DNA of 64,000 nt from Phycobacter azelaicus. GTDB lineage: Bacteria; Pseudomonadota; Alphaproteobacteria; Rhodobacterales; Rhodobacteraceae. The DNA lies in NCBI RefSeq assembly GCF_014884385.1, contig NZ_WKFH01000003.1, positions 3,720,015 to 3,784,014 of the forward strand, read 5' to 3'. Under the pieces are notes generated by a model, which worked only from the letters and a program-made list of their open reading frames with translations, was not told where the DNA came from and made no database searches. Shown piece after piece: positions 57,027 to 64,000 of the stretch. Each line of letters starts with the position of its first letter. The stretch's first letter is position 1. Position numbers and translations under genes: made by a program.

Positions 57027-58820
57027 ATGTACCAGTCATTCAATGTGACAGCCCGTCCCGAACAGGGGCCACCACGGCTTGAGGCCCTGCGCAAAGAGCT
57101 GTCGAGCGCGGCATTGGACGGCTTTCTGATCCCCCGCGCGGACGCGCATCAGGGCGAATACGTCGCGGCCCGCGATGAGCGTCTCTCCTGGCTCACGGGC
57201 TTTACCGGCTCGGCAGGGTTTTGCGCCGTGCTGCAGAATATCGCGGGTGTTTTCATCGACGGACGTTACCGGACCCAGGTCAAACAACAGGTCGCGGAAC
57301 AGGCCTATACGCCCGTACCCTGGCCCGAAGTGCAGTTGCACGACTGGCTGAAGGAACAACTGCCAAGGGGCGGACGCATCGGATTCGACGCCTGGCTTCA
57401 TGCGGCGGGGCAGATCTCGTCGCTAAGCGATAGGCTTGAGGGGACAGGCATCCTCCTGGAACCATGCGACAACCTGGTTGACCGCATCTGGGAGGATCAG
57501 CCCCCTGCCCCCATGAAGCCCGTGGTCGCGCACCCGGACGCTTACGCCGGAGAAAGCGCCGCTGACAAATGCACGCGGCTTGCCAAAGATCTGGAAAACG
57601 CCGGGCAGACAGCTGCTCTGATCACCCTTCCCGACAGCATTATGTGGCTGCTCAATATTCGCGGCTCGGACATCCCGCGCAATCCAGTTGCCCATGGCTT
57701 TGCCATCCTCCACAGCGATGCACGCGTTGACCTCTTCATGGCCGAAGAGAAACTGGCGGGGCTGTCAGACCACCTTGGCGCTTCGGTTACTGTGCGCCCT
57801 CCCGCTGCCTTCCTCGAAGCCGTCGCTGCACTCAACGGGAACATCGCAGTGGATATCGATACGGTTCCGCAGATCGTTGCCGAAACCCTTGGCGAGCGCC
57901 TCGTTCCCGGAGGTGATCCCTGCGCCCTGCCCAAGGCCTGCAAGAACGCGGCCGAGATCGAGGGTAGCGCCGCTGCACATCTGCGTGATGGCGCGGCCGT
58001 GGTTGAACTCCTGGCCTGGCTGGATGCGCAGGCGCCGGGAACGGTCACGGAAATCGATGTCGTCAAAAAGCTAGAGGAGTTGCGCCGCAGGGACGAGCGC
58101 CTGCGCGATATCAGCTTTGACACCATCGCAGGAACTGGAGCCAATGGCGCGGTGATCCACTACCGGGTCACAACCGAAACTGACACAGTCCTCAAGGAGG
58201 GCGATCTCTTGGTTCTGGACAGCGGCGGGCAGTATCTGGACGGCACTACAGATATTACCCGCACCATCGCGATCGGAACGCCCGGATCTGATGAACGTGC
58301 GGCGTTTACGCGCGTGCTGCAGGGCATGATCGCCATATCCCGACTGCGCTGGCCCAAAGGGCTTTCGGGCCGCGATATCGAAGCCATTGGTCGTATGCCT
58401 CTGTGGATGGCGGGACAGGATTTCAATCACGGTCTCGGTCACGGTGTCGGCGCCTATCTCAGCGTCCATGAAGGGCCGCAGCGACTGAGCCGTGCTTCTG
58501 CCGTTCCCTTGCAGGCGGGCATGATCCTTTCGAACGAACCGGGGTATTACCGCGAAGGCGCCTTTGGCATCCGCATCGAAAACCTCATCGTTGCCGAGGC
58601 CGCGCCGCGCATTGCCGGAGGCGACGCGGACCGGGATATGCTCAGTTGGCGCACGTTGACCTTCGCTCCCATCGACCGGCGGCTGATTGACGCAGATCTG
58701 CTATCAGGGGAAGAACGCACCTGGCTGAACGCCTATCATGCCGAAGTCGCCCAGAAAATCCGACCTCACGTCAGCCCGGCCGCGCAGGCCTGGCTTGATG
58801 ACGCGACGGCTGCGATCTGA
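57027..58820 (+). CDS. pepP: Xaa-Pro aminopeptidase (M24B family)
   Basis: The 597-residue enzyme removes the N-terminal residue before proline. It has two N-terminal creatinase-like domains (1-310) and a C-terminal pita-bread catalytic domain. The metal ligands are the two Asp in LDSGGQYLDGTTDITRT, His in HGLGHGVGAYLSVHEGP and Glu in LSNEPGYY and GIRIENLI. The length and three-domain plan match the long eukaryote-like APP1 form rather than short E. coli PepP, so the symbol is by family. AGGAGG lies 5 bases before ATG. The C-terminal part ends after WRTLTFAPIDRRL. Confidence 0.93.
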   Translation: MYQSFNVTARPEQGPPRLEALRKELSSAALDGFLIPRADAHQGEYVAARDERLSWLTGFTGSAGFCAVLQNIAGVFIDGRYRTQVKQQVAEQAYTPVPWPEVQLHDWLKEQLPRGGRIGFDAWLHAAGQISSLSDRLEGTGILLEPCDNLVDRIWEDQPPAPMKPVVAHPDAYAGESAADKCTRLAKDLENAGQTAALITLPDSIMWLLNIRGSDIPRNPVAHGFAILHSDARVDLFMAEEKLAGLSDHLGASVTVRPPAAFLEAVAALNGNIAVDIDTVPQIVAETLGERLVPGGDPCALPKACKNAAEIEGSAAAHLRDGAAVVELLAWLDAQAPGTVTEIDVVKKLEELRRRDERLRDISFDTIAGTGANGAVIHYRVTTETDTVLKEGDLLVLDSGGQYLDGTTDITRTIAIGTPGSDERAAFTRVLQGMIAISRLRWPKGLSGRDIEAIGRMPLWMAGQDFNHGLGHGVGAYLSVHEGPQRLSRASAVPLQAGMILSNEPGYYREGAFGIRIENLIVAEAAPRIAGGDADRDMLSWRTLTFAPIDRRLIDADLLSGEERTWLNAYHAEVAQKIRPHVSPAAQAWLDDATAAI

Positions 58821-58884
58821 TACCCCGATGTTACAAAACGCGGGCAAGACGACATTTGGACACTGACGAGATGGGACAGAACAC

Positions 58885-59226
58885 ATGAGCAATATTCGAA
58901 TTCGCAAAGCAGAAGGCACCTGGGTGGTCCGCTCTGGCGGCGCCGTTCTTGGCGAGACAAGCCGCGCACTGGAGCTGAGCGAGGACGGATACGAGCCGGT
59001 GATCTATTTCCCACGCGAAGATATCGCGATGGCCTTTCTCGATCCAAGCAGCAAGACCAGCCATTGCCCGCACAAGGGGGATGCCAGCTATTTCTCGATC
59101 GTGAACAAGTCCTCAGTGACCGAGAATGCCGCCTGGAGCTATGAAAACCCGATCGAGGCTGTATCTGAAATCAAGGGATATCTGGCGTTCTACACCAGTG
59201 ACTCCGTCAAGGTCGAGCAGCTCTGA
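58885..59226 (+). CDS. DUF427 domain protein
   Basis: The 113-residue protein is a complete DUF427 domain: a short beta-rich fold with VVRSGGAVLGETSRALEL, VIYFPREDIAMAFL and the Cys/His segment TSHCPHKGDASYFSI, ending AFYTSDSVKVEQL. The family is widespread and uncharacterised. It follows the pepP-type gene by 64 bases on the same strand. A G-U containing hairpin (about 59239-59263) follows. Confidence 0.88.
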   Translation: MSNIRIRKAEGTWVVRSGGAVLGETSRALELSEDGYEPVIYFPREDIAMAFLDPSSKTSHCPHKGDASYFSIVNKSSVTENAAWSYENPIEAVSEIKGYLAFYTSDSVKVEQL

Positions 59227-59358
59227 TATATCAGGATCAGCCCGAGCCAATGCGGCTTGGGCTGGCCCTGCTCGTCGGCAAGCAAGAAATGATGCCAGTC
59301 TTGATGAACCCTTCCGCGCGATGCCCCGGAAAGGTCAAAAAGCCGCTGACAAACAGAC

Positions 59359-59550
59359 TTACAGAAGAACGCTACGCGCTAGATGCCTCTTGGCCTGCTC
59401 CAACGCCTCACCTGAGCCAAAGACGTTTGCCTCTTTGGCGCATTCTATCGCGTAGTTGACCAAGGCTTGTAGGGCCGCCTGTTCTTTGTCCTGCTCGCTC
59501 AATTTGTTTTTTGCTTCGACCTCTTGCGGGTCGAATTCATAAGTACGCAT
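59359..59550 (-). CDS. Small hypothetical protein (63 residues)
   Basis: The product starts MRTYEFDPQEVEAKNKLSEQ and is predicted to be mostly alpha-helical and charged, with one Cys (YAIECAKEAN). It has a good ribosome site (GGAAGGAAAA) 3 to 8 bases before ATG 59550, which is the main support that it is real. It is divergent from the LysR-type gene 91 bases away, so it could be that regulator's target. I recognise no family. Confidence 0.6.
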   Translation of the reverse strand: MRTYEFDPQEVEAKNKLSEQDKEQAALQALVNYAIECAKEANVFGSGEALEQAKRHLARSVLL

Positions 59551-59641
59551 AATTTTCCTTCCGCACCCAAGTAACGCCCGTTACTGTTAACCATAGTTCA
59601 CAACAGCACTGGTCCAATCAAGCGAAAGAAAAAATTAATAC

Positions 59642-60544
59642 ATGCGTGACGCAGATGCATCGCAATTAAGTGGCCGTTTGTTGCGCGTTTTCATCACGGT
59701 CTACGACGAAATGTCGGTCAGCAAGGCCGCCGAGCGGTTGCATACCAGCCAATCGACCGTGAGCCACAACCTTGAAAAGCTGCGCAGCATCATTGGTGAC
59801 AAGCTGTTCCTGCCCTCGGGGCGCGGGATCGTCCCAAGCGCACGGGCTGAACGTCTTGCCCCAAAGGTTCGCCGTCTGCTGGCACAAATGGATGCCCTCC
59901 TCGACACGGGCGAGTATGTGCCACAAAACGATCCAGACCCCTTCGTCATCGCGACGAACGGTGGCGTGCTGGTCCCAGAGGTCACCAAGATTTGCCAGAC
60001 GATCTGGCGTGAAGTGCCTTCAAAGAAGCTGGTATTCCGGGAATTGGGAACGCGTGGGAACGCCGAAAGCATGCTGGGAAAAGGAGAAGCGGATTTTGCA
60101 ATCACGCCGCGGCCCGCAAATTTTCCACTGACGCTGAAGCATACACATCTGTTCACCGAAGACTTCAAAGTCTTTTACGACCCTCAGGCCCGAGACCCGA
60201 TCAAGGACATCTACGAGTACAGCGCCGCGCGCCATGCAACCCTGGACTTTGGTGGCTCGACCAAAAGCATCGTTCAAACATTTCTCGACGATCTGAACCT
60301 CAGTCGCAACGTCGCAGTGAAAGTCCCGAATGTCTGGCTTCTGGCAGAACTGATCCGCGGAACCGACATGATTGCGACCCTGCCAAGGATGTTGCAATTC
60401 TCGGCCTTCCGCCATCTCGATCATTGCACGCTCCCCCTCAGCATTCCTGCGGCGCGTTTCGATCTGATCTGGCATCAGCGCTATGACGACAGTGCGCGCC
60501 TGCGTTGGCTGCGTGATACTCTGACCCGGGTTTTCAAGGCCTGA
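59642..60544 (+). CDS. LysR family transcriptional regulator
   Basis: The 300-residue regulator has a standard LysR winged helix (LLRVFITVYDEMSVSKAAER, then TSQSTVSHNLEKLRSIIG, residues 13-55) and a two-lobed ligand-binding domain. GRGIVPSARAERLAPKV is the usual linker. The ligand is unknown. It lies between the divergent small gene (59359-59550) and the convergent ClC gene. The A/T-rich stretch before its ATG and the gap at 59551-59641 would hold its operator. Confidence 0.92.
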   Translation: MRDADASQLSGRLLRVFITVYDEMSVSKAAERLHTSQSTVSHNLEKLRSIIGDKLFLPSGRGIVPSARAERLAPKVRRLLAQMDALLDTGEYVPQNDPDPFVIATNGGVLVPEVTKICQTIWREVPSKKLVFRELGTRGNAESMLGKGEADFAITPRPANFPLTLKHTHLFTEDFKVFYDPQARDPIKDIYEYSAARHATLDFGGSTKSIVQTFLDDLNLSRNVAVKVPNVWLLAELIRGTDMIATLPRMLQFSAFRHLDHCTLPLSIPAARFDLIWHQRYDDSARLRWLRDTLTRVFKA

Positions 60545-60570
60545 GACAGGCGCGGCAATCCACTGCCCGG

Positions 60571-62286
60571 CTAGCTATGTTCTTCTGCGGCGGTGGCAAC
60601 CAAGGCGCGGTTATAAGCCTTGAGCGCATCCACATGATGCAGCGTGCCCAGCAGGACGAGATCCCCTCCCTGTGTCGCATCCACGACCGGCAAGTAAGGC
60701 ACATCCGCACGATCGAACACCGGCAAAGCGGCCTCAAGCGATTGATCTGACCGCAGGACCAGCCCCTGCTCCATCATCAACGCACAGTCCTCTTCGGTGG
60801 CACCACGCGGATCGCCCAACGGCCGCATCAGGCTGCCAACGCTCAACAGTGCAAGAAGATAGGCCTGCGGGCCGGCCGCACAGTGGATGTTCCTACGCTC
60901 AAGCTGCGTCAGGAAGAAAGAGCGGTCCACCAGCCGTGAGGCCAGCGCTGTTGACAGGGAGACCGCCACCATGACGGCAAGACCGATCTGCCAGTCGCCG
61001 GTCAGCTCGAATACGATCAGCGTTGTGGAAATCGGCGCGCCAAGAACCGCCGCCGCCACTGCACCCATGCCCGCAAAGGCATACAGCGTATGCGTGCCGG
61101 ACACATCCGGCAGGATCGAGGTTGCGATCAGCCCAAAAGCCAGCCCAGTCATCGCCCCAATCATCAAGGACGGAGAGAAGACCCCTCCTCCCATGCGCCC
61201 GCCCATGGTCACCGCAACCGCGACAGCCTTGACCAGTGTAAAGAGGATCGCCTGCGAAAGTACCAGACCGCCGGTCAGCGCCAGTACCGTGGTCTCATAG
61301 CCGACACCAATGATATGGGGAAACCAGATAGCAATCACGCCCAGAAGCGCCCCGGAGACAGCCGGACGCAGCCAGCGCGGCAGCGACAGAGCGTTTTGCA
61401 CCTCGGTTCCCAGGTTGTCGGCCCAAAAAATCGAGCGCATCAGGATCACCGCCACCAGGCCGCACACCAGCCCCAAGATCAAAAAGGCGGGCAGCTCCAC
61501 ATAAAACTGGAGCGCTCCGGGCGTGTTCAGGGTGAATTCGGTGACGTCACCGTACGCGAGCCGGTTGATCACAGTCCCGGCGACCGAAGCGATCACGATT
61601 GGCGCGAAAGCATGGACCGCGAAATGGCGCAGCACCACTTCCAGCGCGAACAAAGCCCCTGCGATGGGGGCGTTGAAACTGGCGGACACGGCAGCGGCAA
61701 CAGCGCAGCCCAAGAGATCCCGCCCGGTGATACCATCTGCCTTGATCCGGTCGCTCACCCAGCTCGAGATGACCCCTGCCAGATGTACGACAGGCCCTTC
61801 GCGCCCCGAAGAGCCGCCGGTAGACAGCGTCAGGAATGAAGCCATGGCCGAGCCCAGCCCTTCGCGGATTTCCACCCGCCCGTTGCGCATCGCGGCGCCC
61901 TCGATCACATCGGCCACGGATCGCACCCGCCCATCCGGCGTGAAATGGTGCAGGATCAGCCCAACGATCAGCCCACCCACGGTGGGTATGATCAAAAGCA
62001 CATACCAGGGCAGGCCTTGTGCAAAACTATGCAGGAAATCGACGTCATCCGCACCATAGACCCAGCCCTGCAGCGCCGTAATGCCCTTGCGAAAGGCGAG
62101 CGCTGCAAATCCGGCGGCCACACCGATCAAAAGAGCAATCAGCCAGAACTGAAACTGACTGGGTCCGCGATGTAGCAGGATACGCCAGATGTCCCGCAGC
62201 CATGCTAGCCCCTGCAGGGCTAGGGCTCTCAATCCTTGTCTGGGGTGCTCAATCATGGTGCGCCTAAATTCATCTGATTTATCCAT
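60571..62286 (-). CDS. ClC-family chloride channel/transporter with CBS domains
   Basis: The 571-residue membrane protein has the ClC fold (about 40-460) and a C-terminal pair of CBS-like segments (about 465-570). The gating glutamate lies in GREGP (Glu163). At the position of the internal proton glutamate it has Val217 (ALEVVLRHFAV), as in ClC channels rather than H+-coupled exchangers. The first selectivity segment reads GRVRSVADVIEG instead of the usual GSGIPE. GGGVFSPSLMIG is intact. Start ATG 62286 or 62256 is undecided; neither has a strong ribosome site. Function as an anion channel is inferred. Confidence 0.88.
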   Translation of the reverse strand: MDKSDEFRRTMIEHPRQGLRALALQGLAWLRDIWRILLHRGPSQFQFWLIALLIGVAAGFAALAFRKGITALQGWVYGADDVDFLHSFAQGLPWYVLLIIPTVGGLIVGLILHHFTPDGRVRSVADVIEGAAMRNGRVEIREGLGSAMASFLTLSTGGSSGREGPVVHLAGVISSWVSDRIKADGITGRDLLGCAVAAAVSASFNAPIAGALFALEVVLRHFAVHAFAPIVIASVAGTVINRLAYGDVTEFTLNTPGALQFYVELPAFLILGLVCGLVAVILMRSIFWADNLGTEVQNALSLPRWLRPAVSGALLGVIAIWFPHIIGVGYETTVLALTGGLVLSQAILFTLVKAVAVAVTMGGRMGGGVFSPSLMIGAMTGLAFGLIATSILPDVSGTHTLYAFAGMGAVAAAVLGAPISTTLIVFELTGDWQIGLAVMVAVSLSTALASRLVDRSFFLTQLERRNIHCAAGPQAYLLALLSVGSLMRPLGDPRGATEEDCALMMEQGLVLRSDQSLEAALPVFDRADVPYLPVVDATQGGDLVLLGTLHHVDALKAYNRALVATAAEEHS

Positions 62287-62343
62287 TTAGGCAGAACAGG
62301 TTGCCAAACTGCAAACCCCTGACACCAAAAGCAGGCAAAAAAC

Positions 62344-63989
62344 CTATCCGGTCAACAAGGCTCCTGCCGCCGCACGCGCCTCTTTGGTGATCGTGTCGCC
62401 AGATACCATACGAGCGATTTCATCAACACGCTCAGCCTCGCTCAGGGGCACGACTTCAGATAGTGTCATGCCCTCCATGACTCGTTTTTGTACCCGCCAG
62501 TGATGCGCGCCCTGGGCGGCCACCTGAGGGGAGTGCGTCACCACAAGCACCTGACCGCCTTCAGCCAGGGATTTAAGTCTGCGCCCTACGGCATCGGCCG
62601 TTGCGCCGCCAACACCGCGATCGATCTCGTCGAAAATCAGCGTCTTGTCCTGCTCATCACCGCGCAGACAAACCTTCAACGCCAGCAGAAACCGGCTGAG
62701 TTCCCCGCCAGATGCAATCTTGTTCAATGGTCCTGCCGGTGCACCGGGATTGGTGGCCACCGTAAAGGCCACATCGTCTTGCCCGTCGGGACCTGCCTGA
62801 CCTTTCGCGATCCGCGTTTCAAAGACAGCGCGCTCCATCTTGAGTGGCGCAAGTTCCGCCATCACCGCTGTGTCCAGTGCGGAGGCCTGCTTGCGGCGCA
62901 GGTCGCTCAACGCTTCAGCCGCTTTTGCATAGCGGTCCTCTGCCTCTCGCAAGGCGGTCTCCTGATCCGCCAGATCCTGATCCCCCGCATCCAGAGCCGC
63001 GAGTTTCGCGCGCAGAGCATCCGCGTGGACAGACAGGTCATCCGGCAAGACATCATGCTTTCGTGCCATGGCACGTATGGCAAAAAGCCTCTCTTCGCAG
63101 GCTTCCAGATCTGCGGGATTGAAATCGAGGCTTTCAAGAACACGCTCAACCCCGTCCTGGGCATCCGCCAATTCGATCATGGCACGGCTTAGCGCGGCCA
63201 GCGGCTCGTCAAGGCTTGCCTCATCGGCGCCTGTGACCCCTTCCAGCCAACGCTGCGCCTCTCCAAGGCCGGATCCGCGCCTTCGCTCAAAAGGGCATGG
63301 GCGCGCGCGATGTCTCCGCGGATACGCTCTGCGCCTTGCATCTGGCGACGACGCGCGTCCAGTGCTTCATCCTCACCGGGTTCGGGCGCCAGTTTGTCCA
63401 GCTCCGCCACGGCGTGACGTAGGAATTCCTCTTCAGCCTTCACCGCATCGAGCGCCGCCCGGGTAGCCTCTACCGTTTTGCGGGCCCGTGCCATGTCGCT
63501 CCATGCGCTGCGCGTGGCCGCCAAGGCCTGCTCAGCGCCTGCGAAAGCATCCAGAAGGCCGCGGTGACCCTTGGGATCCAGAAGCCCACGATCGTCATGC
63601 TGGCCGTGCAGTTCCACCAGCGTTTCGGACAAGGCACGCAATACCTCGCCCGAGCAGCGCCGGTCGTTGACCCAGGCTGTCTTGCGCCCTTCGGACGTAT
63701 TGACCCGCCTTAGGATCAACTCGCGCCCCGTCGGCAGGCCTGCCTCTTCCAGTACGCGATGGGCCGGGTGATCCTCTGCAAGGTCGAATTCTGCTACGAC
63801 CTCCCCCTGTTTGGCCCCTTGCCGCACCAATTCAGCGCGCCCACGCCAGCCAAGAACAAAACCGAGCGAATCCAGCAGGATCGACTTGCCGGCACCCGTC
63901 TCACCGGTCAGCACATTCAGACCGGGCTGAAAGTACAGCTCGAGATGATCGATGATCAGGATATCGCGAATATCAAGCGCACGCAGCAT
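62344..63989 (-). pseudogene. recN: DNA repair protein RecN, interrupted by a one-base frameshift
   Basis: Together two minus-strand frames give a full-length RecN of about 548 residues. The 5' part (63189-63989) has Walker A GETGAGKS (29-36) and the first coiled coil. The 3' part (62344 to about 63262) has the second coiled coil, signature ASGGELSRF and Walker B LIFDEIDRGVGG. Near 63263 the frame shifts: adding one base to GCCTTGGAGAGG restores ALGEAQRWLEGVTGADEA-like sequence and continuous homology. RecN is the SMC-like ATPase that tethers broken DNA ends. It is either a recent null mutation or a sequencing error in a short C run; both halves look otherwise intact. Confidence 0.88.
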
Positions 63990-64000
63990 TGCCTTGCCCC

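Overview
The window is a gene-dense, GC-rich (about 60%) stretch of bacterial chromosome. The gene content points to a Rhodobacteraceae of the Roseobacter group, resembling Phaeobacter or Ruegeria; this assignment is inferred from content, as no 16S rRNA gene is present. Supporting features are a fused proton-translocating PntA, the CobS/CobT aerobic cobaltochelatase subunits behind bolA and a J-domain gene, a VPLPA-CTERM secreted protein, a Neisseria-type preQ1-I riboswitch ahead of queC, DUF3422 and DUF2256 proteins, and many peptide and amino-acid catabolism genes. I saw no rRNA, tRNA, CRISPR array, insertion sequence or prophage, so this is mostly core chromosome.

Layout. 1-4822: the end of glmS, an AlkD-like DNA repair protein, a lipoprotein, moaA, then waaA and an LPS-type glycosyltransferase. 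4882-15959: a peptide-use locus. On the minus strand are three tandem paralogous M20 amidohydrolases, an ArgE-like M20 deacylase and a double-ATPase ABC protein. Diverging from them on the plus strand are the binding protein and two permeases. 16211-22288: a YeeE/YedE transporter, DUF3422, pntAB and an isoprenylcysteine-methyltransferase-like membrane protein. 22511-26767: a secreted metallo-beta-lactamase-fold protein with altered metal ligands, then SDR, kynU and tryptophan dioxygenase. 26831-30339: a perfect 20-bp inverted repeat, then a TetR gene divergent from a two-subunit, Tat-exported molybdenum hydroxylase, with two matching operator-like repeats between them.

30457-37126: a small membrane protein, a PuuD-type hydrolase, glcG and malate synthase G, a 54-residue DUF2256 protein translationally coupled to a photolyase/cryptochrome, and the VPLPA-CTERM protein. 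37323-41796: pepN, a small membrane protein and a long protein of unknown function. 42089-44370: preQ1 riboswitch and queC-queD-queE-queF, a near-complete route to preQ1. 44583-51397: tex divergent from gatB, an uncharacterised Ala/Ser-rich protein, and pepT. 51517-58820: DUF4177, bolA, J-domain protein, cobS, cobT, a DsbA-like isomerase and a pepP-type aminopeptidase. 58885-63989: DUF427, a 63-residue protein, a LysR regulator, a channel-like ClC, and recN interrupted by an apparent one-base deletion.

Themes. Peptide and amino-acid scavenging dominates (Dpp-like uptake, four M20 hydrolases, PepN, PepT, PepP, kynurenine-pathway genes, PuuD). The observations most worth following are the tandem amidohydrolase/ABC locus, the duplicated TetR operator, the metal-site-altered MBL protein, the channel-like ClC, the recN frameshift, and a roughly 80-bp palindromic repeat found twice (48699-48782 and 54261-54343).
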